Shown here: in pieces, positions 1 to 6,687 of the stretch
Position numbering within the stretch: position 1 is the first letter of the stretch
How the letters are laid out: the number at the start of each line of letters is the position of its first letter
From: Verrucomicrobiaceae bacterium UBA2429
GTDB lineage: Bacteria; Verrucomicrobiota; Verrucomicrobiia; Verrucomicrobiales; Verrucomicrobiaceae
Length of the DNA: 9,921 bases
Direction of reading: 5' to 3'
Assembly (NCBI GenBank): GCA_002343505.1
Contig: DDQZ01000031.1
Location: 1 to 9,921 of the forward strand
Program-made: the position numbers and the translations under genes
Notes under the pieces: generated by a model
What the model was told of the DNA's origin: nothing
The model's input: only the letters and a program-made list of their open reading frames with translations
Databases searched by the model: none

Positions 1-308
1 AAGGGCGCGTGGATGACGCTTACGAGCCAACGTCATCCCGAGACGCGCGAGGAATACGGGCTGAAGAACCTGCGCAAAATCGAACGCCTCGGCTACGACT
101 TCGACCGCATGCTGATGGTGGACGACGAGCCGGCCAGACTGGAGAAAACCACGGCAACCACCTCCCCATCGCGCCGTTCACCGTTGCCACGGACGATGCC
201 GAAATCCCATTGCTGGCCCGCTACCTTGTGAGCGTGTCCACCCGCCCCAATCTGCGCGCCATCGAGAAACGCCGCTGGCGGAGCGATTCGAGCGTAACGA
301 CTTCCTGA
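1..308 (+). pseudogene. FCP1/NIF-type HAD phosphatase, 3' part, frameshifted
   Basis: The 3' end of a gene entering from the left edge. Frame 1 (from base 1) reads through LKNLRKIERLGYDFDRMLMV and then DDEPARLEK. The sense then moves to frame 3, which continues NHGNHLPIAPFTVATDD, LLARYLVS and IEKRRWRS before a stop at 306-308. The pattern of K-L-R-K followed by a hydrophobic strand, VDD-P, NHGN, LLARYL and EKR-W is what I know from the C-terminal half of bacterial NLI-interacting-factor-like (FCP1-like) HAD phosphatases; the VDD is HAD motif IV. The catalytic DxD would lie upstream of the window. The break is at 145-148, a run of four A: a fifth A would restore EKNHGNH in one frame. It is therefore either a decayed gene or a one-base sequencing error. 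The protein's substrate is unknown. Confidence 0.72.
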
Positions 309-421
309 TGGACGAGCGGGCGGAGTTCTTCGGGCAATGTCGCGTTGCTCATGTCGTGGAATGCAGCCGGCTCGCGGCACTGCCAACGCGAGAAATTCCG
401 CAGAGCGCGCGAAAGGAATCA

Positions 422-717
422 TCACCGGGTGCGCCTCACCATCTGGATGAGATACGACAATTTTCCATTCTGACATCCGACTTCTGACTCCTGATTTCTT
501 TCTTGGATAGCGCCGGTGATGTTGACGGGATGCCAAAACTCCTGACCGCACGCGGGACAACTCCTCTGCTGAGGCTTGGCGGTGATGAGAGAGGCGGACC
601 GGGCGGAACGCCGTAATTGGAGAAACAATGCGTCAAAGGCGGAAGCCCCGCCCAGCCACATTCATCACAAAGAAAGAAGAAGTGTGAGCCTCTGTAATTG
701 CATTTCTCACATGTGGT
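422..717 (-). pseudogene. Broken zinc-ribbon reading frame downstream of the STAND gene
   Basis: On the - strand, a frame bounded upstream by a TAA at 720-718 begins in the last codons of the STAND gene, out of frame with it. It reads TTCEKCNYRGSHFFFLCDEC, then GWAGLPPLTHCF. CEKC (711-700) and CDEC (669-658) form C-x2-C-x10-C-x2-C, a typical four-cysteine zinc-ribbon spacing. Past about 600 this frame turns into Pro/Ser-rich sequence, while another frame starts to look coding: LITAKPQQRSCPACGQEFWH with a third CxxC at 559-548. That frame ends at 422, after crossing the 7-bp repeat. There is no ATG or GTG start for the first part; the only in-frame candidate is TTG at 636-634, after both pairs. 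The simplest reading is a remnant with at least one frameshift and a lost start. It could also be a lost C-terminal extension of the WD40 protein. I recognise no specific family. The flanking 309-421 shows nothing I can assign. Confidence 0.35.
468..502. repeat. Degenerate 7-bp tandem repeat (five units)
   Basis: Five consecutive 7-base units are visible: ttctgac, atccgac, ttctgac, tcctgat and ttctttc, the last one degenerate. Heptanucleotide short tandem repeats are known from cyanobacteria, and I recall similar ones as common in verrucomicrobial genomes. This copy is in non-coding or decayed sequence. It differs in sequence from the array at 3964-3998 but has the same period. Confidence 0.6.
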
Positions 718-2620
718 TTAACGGCAAGACGAGGCGCAGGAGATGCACGTTGCCCAATCCATCACCCGCAACGATCATTTCGCCATTTGGCGATATTCCG
801 CAGCAGGTTGGGCTACCGTCGCATGTGAAAGTCGCAATACAGTGAGCCTCCTCCAGATCCCAGACCTTAATCCGCCTATCATACGTGGTCGAGGTTGCTC
901 GTCGCCCATCCGGCGATAAGGCCACGAATATAACCCTGTCGGTTAGTTGTTGGAGAACGCATAGTTCTTTTCCTTCCTTCAGATCCCACAGCTTTAGTGT
1001 GAGCCTTTCCGAAGCTGACACCGCCCTGCGTCCATCGGGCGCGAGTGCCATAGGGGTGAAGTAATAGAAAGGTTCTCTCAATTTCGACAGTTCTTGCCCG
1101 CTCTCCAGATCCCAGAGCTTGAGCGGCCACACATCATGCTCGTCGTCAACATCCGCCGAAACCGCCCTGCGACCGTTCCATCCAATCGCCACGTCAATGA
1201 CCCAGTCTGTGTGCCCGGTAAGAGTATGCAGTTCTTCCCCATTCTCAAGATCCCACAGCTTGAGCGTCTTGTCGTGAGAAGCAGATAAGGCTCGCCGCCC
1301 GTCGGGAGTCAGCGCCAACGCCTCGACAGGACCACTGTGCCCTTTGAACGTCCGCAATTCCTTCCCGGTGTTTAGCTCCCACACTTTCAGCGTCTTATCC
1401 CAAGAACCCGAGACAGCCCATTGGCCGTCAGGTGTGACCGCTACAGAAGTGACCCTCCCATTGTGGCCCCGAAGGGTGCGCAGTTCCTTCCCGGTACCAA
1501 TATCCCAGACCTTGAGTGTCGCATCATGAGAAGCTGACACGACGACCCGCAGGACTGGTGTCATAGCCAGCGCGGCAATGTCGTCGTTATGTCCTTCCAA
1601 GGTATGAAGTAGCTGCCCGCTTTCTAGATCCCATACTTTAAGGGTCTTATCCGGCGAAGCAGATACGGCCCGCTGTCCATCCGGCGTCACCACCACTGTG
1701 TTTACGCCAAGGCTATGGCCCTGTAAAGGATGCGGTTCATGATTTGTATTCACCTTCCATACCTTGAGCGTCCAATCCCCAGAGGCAGAAATAATTCGCC
1801 GCCCATCTGGTGTTGTCGTCAGAGCAGCGATGTATGAATGGTGCCCTATCAGGGTTCGCAATTCTCGCCCGCTCTCCAGATCCCACTCCTTGATAGTCCT
1901 ATCCCAGGAACCCGAGACAACCCGCCGCCCGTCAGGACTTATCGCCACGGTCGTAACCCCCTTAGCGTGACCTCGAAGCGTGCGAAGCTTCCGGCCACTC
2001 TCCAAGTCCCATACCATCAGGGTCCCGTCATCAGAAGCTGATACAATCCTTCGGTCATCTGGTGTCACCGCCACTGAAGTGACCCTCTCGTTGTGCCCTC
2101 GGAGAGTATGTAGTTCCTTACCAGTCTGCGTGTCCCACACCGTGAGTGTCTTATCGTTAGAAGAAGCTGACACCATCCGCCGGCCGTTGGGCGTCACGCT
2201 AAGGCTGCGGACACTCTTGCTGCGCTCTTTCAAGCTGCGCAGTTCCCGTCTGCTTTTCAAATCCCACATTTTGAGAGTGCCATCCCAGGATCCTGAAACG
2301 ACCAACCGCCCGTCAGGGGTTACTGCAACTGCCGAAACCCCCTTTGCGTGGCCTCGGAACGTGCAAAGCTCTCTTCCACTGTTCAGATCCCAAACCTTGA
2401 GAGTTCCGTCTTCAGAAGCTGACACAACCCTCTGTCCATCAGGCGTCAGCGCTAAAGCGCGAACGTGAAGCGTGTGACCTTTCAATGAACGCAGTTCCTG
2501 TCCGCTATCAATATCCCAAACTCTTAGCGTTCGATCAGTCGAGCCAGATACCGCCCACCGTCCATCTGGGGTCACAGCCACAGCCTCAACCTCAGCACTG
2601 TGTCCCTCTAGAGTGAGCAG
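707..2620 (-). repeat. WD40 coding repeat, about 126-bp period, 15 units
   Basis: Protein blades follow the pattern L-x-GH ... V-x-x-VAVTPDGR-x-x-VSGS-x-D-x-TLKVWDL-x-SG-x-EL. Blades 1-3 and 5-11 are close to consensus, with GH and W(D/E/K) in each. Blade 4 has ER instead of GH and one extra residue. Blade 12 has an acidic insertion (DVDDEHDVW) between the third and fourth strands. Blades 13-15 lose GH, and blade 15 ends in HLLRLVLPLNHM without WD. Blades 3 and 6 share RGHAKGV and SGSWD, and blades 5 and 10 share LRGHN-RVTSVAVTPD, so multi-blade duplications are likely. Fourteen blades would make two seven-bladed propellers, with the fifteenth either closing a ring or left over. Confidence 0.85.
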
Positions 2621-4846
2621 CAGGTCGCCGTCCGGTATGTGCAAATTGGTTTTCAGCGGATCGAGCCATGGAGCACCTCGCCAAGCTTTGGCCGCATTGA
2701 GCAAGTAATTGATTCTCGTGTCCTCAAAGAAGGACAGTCGTCCAACAAGTTGGCCAGCCAGCTGGGTTTTATCTTTCGAGATTACATGCGCGGAAAGCCG
2801 GAGACCGGCCTGCACAAGTTCGATTGGATGTCGTTGCGAATGGCTGGCCGTTAGTGCATTTAGATCTTCGGCGTAGTCTTGAATGAGTTCATACACCAGA
2901 GTCTTGTCTGTCTTCGCTTGGAGCCAGTTGAAGTCGAAGAGAATTGTCGTCAGTTCGTTAGCATCAGATCTAGCGAGGTGATAAGGTAGTTCCAGAAAAG
3001 CACGCGAACCGTCACCTTTCCAGCTCTGGTTGTTCTCTGGGTCGGCCAAGTCGCGGAAGTAAGTGACGAGTTGGCTGTGCGCCGCCAGTCTTTGAGATTC
3101 TGATAGCAAATAGACAGCCCCGACGGCTTCGCGGAACTGGCTGTGGTATAAGTCGAGCAGTTCGCCGCGGCGCATGAGGTAGGGGCGCAGGAGGCGGAGG
3201 AGCGCGGCGACATTGCCCAGCGGATCGCCGGGGTCGAGCAGGGCGGTGAGTTCCGCCGGGGAAAGGCCGTGGCGGCTGACGCCGAGGCAGGCGGCGAATT
3301 TTTCCACGAGCGCCGCGCCGCAGGGCCGACCCTCGCGGTCGCGGAAGCCGGGGTCGCGGGCGAGGCGTTCGGTGAGAATCCAGCCGAAGAGCGCGCGGGC
3401 GTCGCCGGGCAGGGTGCGGATGCGGTCGGTGATCTCCTCGTAGGTGCCGAGCGTGCGCAATTCCTCCAGCGCGGTGAGGACGTAGAGCGGAAGGCTGCTG
3501 GCGGGCTTCTCCTTGAGTGCGGCGATCTGTTCCGGGCTGAGGCGCTTCGAGTAGCGCTTCAAGTAGCCTTCGATGATGGCCTGCGTGTCTGACTCATCGA
3601 GTGGCTTCAAGGCTTCGACTCGGGCGTCGTTACGACTTCGCAAAACGGCGAGCGTCTGGTGTTCCTTCTCGCCCTCCGCCGGAGAGATGACGGACGCGAT
3701 GATGCGAACGCCCGGCGGCAGGTCGCGCGGCAGCCAGTTCATCCAATGGGCACCATCGGTTTCATCGAACTGGTTGAGCGCATCGAAGATGAGGATGACG
3801 CGTTTTTTCGCACTGGCTTCGGCGATGAGCTTTTGGAAATGGGTGATGAGATCTTTGATGTCGAGAGGCAGCGGCTCGTTGTTGCCTGCGGCCTTGGCCA
3901 GTTCGTGGCAGAGGCGGCGGAGTGTGCGGCGGAGGTCGGTGGAGCCGGTGCCGGCGCCCACCAAATGAGGAATGACGAATGCGGAATGCGGAATGTGGGA
4001 CGAATTCGCGACGAGATCGCGGCAGAACTTCGCGAGTAAAGCGGACTTGCCGGAGCCGGGTTCGCCGGTGAGGACGAGTATGTTCGGCGTTCCGTCGGCG
4101 TTGGCGAAGTCCTGCATCTGCTTCAGCACCTTGTCCCGACTGCCAATGACATAACGCTCGGTCCGTTCCTCAATGAAGGCGTCCATCTGATCGGCTTCCT
4201 CAGCAAACTCATCTGGAGCTGTGCTGCCATCTTCGGTGAAGTGATTGGCGAGGTCGGGATCACCCTTGAGGCTCCGCAGCAGGTCATCGTGAACGCGTTC
4301 ACCGAACCTCTCCAGGCCCGTGAGGCGCTTCTGGTCTTTGCTCCACTGGGCATGGTATTCGACGACGGGCAGTCCCGCGTTCTTGATGGACTCTTTCAAG
4401 GCCACCAGCTTGCCCGCGTTCTCACTGCATTCAGGTTCGCGGTATTCACCTGCGATTTCCTCCACCATTTCCGCCGTGGCTTGATCTTCGCGAAAATAGA
4501 AGAACGCGCGACCACGCTTGGCCGCGTCACGGTCGAGCACCCCGTAATGCACTTCATCCGCCGTGATGGACTTGTCCTTGCCAGCCGGCACCCATCCGTA
4601 GCGCCCGCCCAGGATGCACATGAAGCGAGGATGGCATTCATCAATGACCTCGCGACAAACGCCGAGCGCGTCCTGGTCCGAAGTCACCCCCCAGCGCAGA
4701 TCCACGTCGACCAGGTGGATGCGATACTCGAGGAGTTCTTCACGCAGTTCCGGGAACACAAACCTCACGAGATGATCCCGCTCGGCCTGCATGTCCTTGA
4801 ACGTGCTGCTGATGAAGACCTTGACGGTTGTCCAGCCGGAACTCAT
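707..4846 (-). CDS. DUF4062-STAND NTPase-WD40 repeat protein (1379 aa)
   Basis: A large signal-transduction ATPase with numerous domains. Residues 6-105 match the DUF4062 type: KVFISSTFKDMQAERDHL, then VDVDLRWGV, CILGGRYGWVP and the helix TADEVHYGVL. Residues 230-480 are a NACHT/STAND-like NTPase: GEPGSGKS (261-268) is Walker A, ILIFDALNQFD (351-361) is Walker B, and VRIIASVI (380-387) fits the following strand. Residues 480-740 are a helical linker. Residues 744-1379 are about 15 WD40 blades of about 42 residues. In this class the C-terminal propeller usually senses a ligand and represses the NTPase, whose ATP-driven oligomerisation activates the N-terminal effector or adaptor. TEP1 and NWD1 in eukaryotes have a similar layout. 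A role in phage defence or programmed cell death is inference: no partner gene or obvious nuclease, protease or toxin domain is present. The protein looks cytosolic, with no signal peptide or membrane segment. ATG at 4846-4844 lies just before the conserved VKVFISSTF strand; no clear Shine-Dalgarno site is seen. The gene faces the decayed HAD gene tail-to-tail. Confidence 0.88.
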   Translation of the reverse strand: MSSGWTTVKVFISSTFKDMQAERDHLVRFVFPELREELLEYRIHLVDVDLRWGVTSDQDALGVCREVIDECHPRFMCILGGRYGWVPAGKDKSITADEVHYGVLDRDAAKRGRAFFYFREDQATAEMVEEIAGEYREPECSENAGKLVALKESIKNAGLPVVEYHAQWSKDQKRLTGLERFGERVHDDLLRSLKGDPDLANHFTEDGSTAPDEFAEEADQMDAFIEERTERYVIGSRDKVLKQMQDFANADGTPNILVLTGEPGSGKSALLAKFCRDLVANSSHIPHSAFVIPHLVGAGTGSTDLRRTLRRLCHELAKAAGNNEPLPLDIKDLITHFQKLIAEASAKKRVILIFDALNQFDETDGAHWMNWLPRDLPPGVRIIASVISPAEGEKEHQTLAVLRSRNDARVEALKPLDESDTQAIIEGYLKRYSKRLSPEQIAALKEKPASSLPLYVLTALEELRTLGTYEEITDRIRTLPGDARALFGWILTERLARDPGFRDREGRPCGAALVEKFAACLGVSRHGLSPAELTALLDPGDPLGNVAALLRLLRPYLMRRGELLDLYHSQFREAVGAVYLLSESQRLAAHSQLVTYFRDLADPENNQSWKGDGSRAFLELPYHLARSDANELTTILFDFNWLQAKTDKTLVYELIQDYAEDLNALTASHSQRHPIELVQAGLRLSAHVISKDKTQLAGQLVGRLSFFEDTRINYLLNAAKAWRGAPWLDPLKTNLHIPDGDLLLTLEGHSAEVEAVAVTPDGRWAVSGSTDRTLRVWDIDSGQELRSLKGHTLHVRALALTPDGQRVVSASEDGTLKVWDLNSGRELCTFRGHAKGVSAVAVTPDGRLVVSGSWDGTLKMWDLKSRRELRSLKERSKSVRSLSVTPNGRRMVSASSNDKTLTVWDTQTGKELHTLRGHNERVTSVAVTPDDRRIVSASDDGTLMVWDLESGRKLRTLRGHAKGVTTVAISPDGRRVVSGSWDRTIKEWDLESGRELRTLIGHHSYIAALTTTPDGRRIISASGDWTLKVWKVNTNHEPHPLQGHSLGVNTVVVTPDGQRAVSASPDKTLKVWDLESGQLLHTLEGHNDDIAALAMTPVLRVVVSASHDATLKVWDIGTGKELRTLRGHNGRVTSVAVTPDGQWAVSGSWDKTLKVWELNTGKELRTFKGHSGPVEALALTPDGRRALSASHDKTLKLWDLENGEELHTLTGHTDWVIDVAIGWNGRRAVSADVDDEHDVWPLKLWDLESGQELSKLREPFYYFTPMALAPDGRRAVSASERLTLKLWDLKEGKELCVLQQLTDRVIFVALSPDGRRATSTTYDRRIKVWDLEEAHCIATFTCDGSPTCCGISPNGEMIVAGDGLGNVHLLRLVLPLNHM
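3964..3998. repeat. 7-bp tandem repeat inside the STAND NTPase coding region
   Basis: Five 7-base units stand in a row: aatgagg, aatgacg, aatgcgg, aatgcgg and aatgtgg. Read on the - strand they encode residues 284-295 of the STAND protein, HIPHSAFVIPHL, about 20 residues after Walker A. The last part coincides with the strand that is normally followed by VG and STD in this NTPase class (here HLVGAGTGSTD), so the repeat lies at the junction of a surface loop and the strand and keeps the frame open. Confidence 0.75.
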
Positions 4847-4871
4847 GCCGCAGTGAAGATGGCACGGTCGC

Positions 4872-4881
4872 TTTGCGCAAA
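4872..4881. promoter_or_regulatory. Palindrome upstream of the STAND gene start
   Basis: TTTGCGCAAA is a perfect 10-bp palindrome whose nearest base lies 25 bases upstream of the STAND ATG. That position suits an operator, but it is short enough to arise by chance, and I could not place a convincing -35/-10 pair around it. Confidence 0.2.
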
Positions 4882-4917
4882 CGACAATTGAGAGGTGGAT
4901 TCCCTCACTCAGGCCCC

Positions 4918-5058
4918 GCGATTGACTCCCGCGAGTGCCTCGGTGCCGTGGTCAGCAACGGCCGCATCTTTTACACCTCGCAGGCGAGCGGATTCGTTGT
5001 TTCGCAGACCTACGGGCCGGAGTCGAAGGACCTGCCGCCGGCGTGGGAGGCGCGGTGA
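4918..5058 (+). pseudogene. C-terminal remnant of a PQQ-type beta-propeller protein
   Basis: An in-frame stretch ending at the TGA at 5056-5058 reads DSRECLGAVVSNGRIFYTSQ, then ASGFVVSQTYGPES and PPAWEAR. The pattern G-x-V-x-NGRIFYTSQ followed by a short G-x-x-x-x-x-x-x-YGPE tail resembles the last blade of PQQ-like beta-propeller proteins of planctomycetes and verrucomicrobia. Nothing upstream continues the domain: within about 70 bp the divergent STAND gene begins. The gene therefore appears truncated at its 5' side. It is too short to be sure of the family. Confidence 0.42.
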
Positions 5059-5158
5059 GGCTGCCGCGCGTGGTTTTCCATTCAAACGCGGCATTGCCAT
5101 GCCGGGCGTCCTGGTCTAAAACTGGCATGTTCGTTCGTCTTCTGGAGGTGCCCGCCTG

Positions 5159-5173
5159 GTTTGCCCGGCAAAC
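5159..5173. repeat. 15-bp inverted repeat before tRNA-Arg
   Basis: GTTTGCC, a central C, then GGCAAAC: two perfect 7-bp arms, 70 bases upstream of the tRNA. With a one-base centre it cannot fold as an RNA hairpin, so a protein-binding site is the more natural reading. The rest of 5059-5243 shows nothing I can assign. Confidence 0.3.
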
Positions 5174-5243
5174 GCAGGCAGCTTTTTCAAAGTCTGGGCG
5201 GCAGCCAATTCACGACGCTCCAACCCCTGCGAGCGTGGTGCCG

Positions 5244-5318
5244 GTCCCCGTAGTTCAATGGATAGAACAAGGGTTTCCTAAACCTTAAATGCAGGTTCGA
5301 TTCCTGCCGGGGACGCCA
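5244..5318 (+). tRNA. tRNA-Arg (anticodon CCT)
   Basis: A complete cloverleaf. The acceptor stem is GTCCCCG (5244-5250) with CGGGGAC (5308-5314). The D stem is GTTC/GAAC around a loop containing GG. The anticodon stem is AGGGT/ACCTT, with one G-T pair and the loop TTCCTAA, placing anticodon CCT at 5277-5279. The T arm is GCAGG-TTCGATT-CCTGC. The discriminator base is G at 5315, and CCA is encoded at 5316-5318. This tRNA reads AGG codons. It lies between decayed sequence to the left and intact genes to the right. Confidence 0.95.
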
Positions 5319-5329
5319 CTTTGATTCAA

Positions 5330-5344
5330 CATTTGGCTCAAATG
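5330..5344 (+). other. Small hairpin after tRNA-Arg
   Basis: CATTTG, a GCT loop, then CAAATG: a 6-bp perfect stem 11 bases beyond the tRNA. It is AT-rich and not followed by a T run, so it is a poor intrinsic terminator. It may help define the 3' end of the tRNA precursor or may be chance. Confidence 0.25.
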
Positions 5345-5375
5345 ACGGGCTGCCGGCGCGTTTTGTGGGACAGCC

Positions 5376-6623
5376 ATGAAACGTCACATCCTCTTTATTG
5401 TCCTGTTTTTTGTTTCTTCCGCCGCGAACTGGCCCATGTGGCGCGGCGCCAACGGTGACGGCACCTGCTCCGAATCCGATCTGCCTTTAAAATGGAGCGC
5501 CACGGAAAATGTGCTCTGGAAAACGCGGCTGCCCGAGGGCGGCAACTCCACGCCCGTGGTGTGGGGTGACAAAGTCTTTGTCACCCAGGCGGTGGAAAAG
5601 GACGGGCGCCGCCTTCTGCTGTGTTTCGACGCCAAGACGGGCAAACAAATCTGGGACGCTGGCACGATTTACCGCGAGGCGGAATTGACCCACAAAACCA
5701 ACCCCTACTGCGCCGCGAGCCCGGCCACAGATGGCGAGCTGGTGGTCGTCTTTTTCGCTTCGGCGGGTGTTTTTTGCTATGACATGAGCGGCAAGGAGAT
5801 TTGGAAACGCACCGATCTGGGCAAGCAGCATCACATCTGGGGCAACGGCACTTCTCCTGTGATCGCGGGCAATCATGTCTTTCTGAATTTCGGCCCCGGC
5901 GAAAACACGGTCCTTTACGCCTTCGACAAAAAGACGGGCAAAACCCTGTGGCAGCAAAAGGAGCCGGGCGGGAATTCCGGCGAGGGAGGCGGCAAAAACT
6001 GGCTCGGCTCCTGGAGTGATCCGCTGCTGCGCAAGGTGGACGCGCGCTATGAACTCATCATGTCCTGGCCCGGCCGCGCCTGCGCTTATGATCCGATGAG
6101 CGGCAGAGAGCTGTGGACATGCGCGGGATTGAATCCTCTGGTTTACAACTCGCCTCTGTATGCGGACGGCCTCGTGGTGGCCTTTGGCGGCTATGGCGGC
6201 ATGGGTCTGGCGGTGAAAGCCGGCGGCGAGGGGGATGTGACGCAGTCCCGCAGGGTGTGGCACCTGCCCAAGGTCAGCCAGCGCATCGGCTCCGGTGTGC
6301 TGCATGAGGGGCATCACTACATCCTCAGCGATGGCGGCATCGCCGAATGCCGGGATTTGAAAACGGGTGAGATGGTCTGGAGTGAGCGGCTCAAAGGACC
6401 TGGACCCACCGGGCAAAACTGGTCCTCGCTGGTGCTGACGGCTGACAAGCTGTGTTATGCGGTCAATCAAGGCGGGGATGCTTTTGTCTTCCGCGCCAGC
6501 CCGAAATTTGAGCTTCTAGCCACAAACTCCATCGGTGAGAAAGTCATCGGCTCCATCGCTGTGAGTGACGGGAGGCTTTTCATTCGCAGCTATCAGAACC
6601 TCTGGTGCATCGGGGTCAGGTAA
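5376..6623 (+). CDS. Secreted PQQ-like beta-propeller repeat protein (415 aa)
   Basis: Residues 1-17 (MKRHILFIVLFFVSSAA) are a clear signal peptide, so the protein is exported. The mature start NWPMWRGANGDG is the usual opening of the PQQ-binding-like beta-propeller proteins of planctomycetes and verrucomicrobia. Blade motifs recur: FDAKTGKQIWDA (84-95), YDMSGKEIWKR (135-145), FDKKTGKTLWQQ (183-194), YDPMSGRELWTC (238-249) and RDLKTGEMVWSE (326-337), separated by strands such as STPVVWGDKVFVT and TSPVIAGNHVFLN. The fold is related to BamB and to quinoprotein dehydrogenases, but I see no basis for claiming PQQ binding or enzyme activity; a binding or scaffold role is as likely. ATG at 5376 is chosen because the signal peptide starts there. 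The upstream GTGGGA is at best a weak ribosome site. It follows tRNA-Arg by 57 bases. Confidence 0.88.
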   Translation: MKRHILFIVLFFVSSAANWPMWRGANGDGTCSESDLPLKWSATENVLWKTRLPEGGNSTPVVWGDKVFVTQAVEKDGRRLLLCFDAKTGKQIWDAGTIYREAELTHKTNPYCAASPATDGELVVVFFASAGVFCYDMSGKEIWKRTDLGKQHHIWGNGTSPVIAGNHVFLNFGPGENTVLYAFDKKTGKTLWQQKEPGGNSGEGGGKNWLGSWSDPLLRKVDARYELIMSWPGRACAYDPMSGRELWTCAGLNPLVYNSPLYADGLVVAFGGYGGMGLAVKAGGEGDVTQSRRVWHLPKVSQRIGSGVLHEGHHYILSDGGIAECRDLKTGEMVWSERLKGPGPTGQNWSSLVLTADKLCYAVNQGGDAFVFRASPKFELLATNSIGEKVIGSIAVSDGRLFIRSYQNLWCIGVR

Positions 6624-6687
6624 GGGCGGCGTGTTTGCCGACTTCGCTGCTTGATTGGCTGCCGCGGAGGCGTTGAGCTATCCGCCG

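Noticed and set aside
281..487. Frame-2 open stretch after the phosphatase remnant (LAERFERNDFLMDERAEFF and so on)
   Set aside because: It reads somewhat protein-like but overlaps the phosphatase end, has no recognisable family and stops inside the 7-bp repeat.
707..2620. Periodic 126-bp pattern considered as a satellite or CRISPR-like array
   Set aside because: The period is 42 codons of WD40 blades in one open frame; there are no identical short repeats with unique spacers.
3269..4039. + strand open frames inside the STAND gene
   Set aside because: The - strand has Walker A, Walker B and conserved flanks over the same bases, so these are antisense shadows.
5059..5110. GCCGCG/CGCGGC arms around an 18-base loop after the propeller remnant, considered as a terminator
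   Set aside because: The loop is long, there is no T run after it, and alternative pairings exist.
5487..6470. 327-codon - strand open frame opposite the propeller gene
   Set aside because: The + strand has a signal peptide and repeated family motifs. The antisense frame is open only because of high GC and reads as low-complexity Ala/Gly/His/Arg sequence without motifs.
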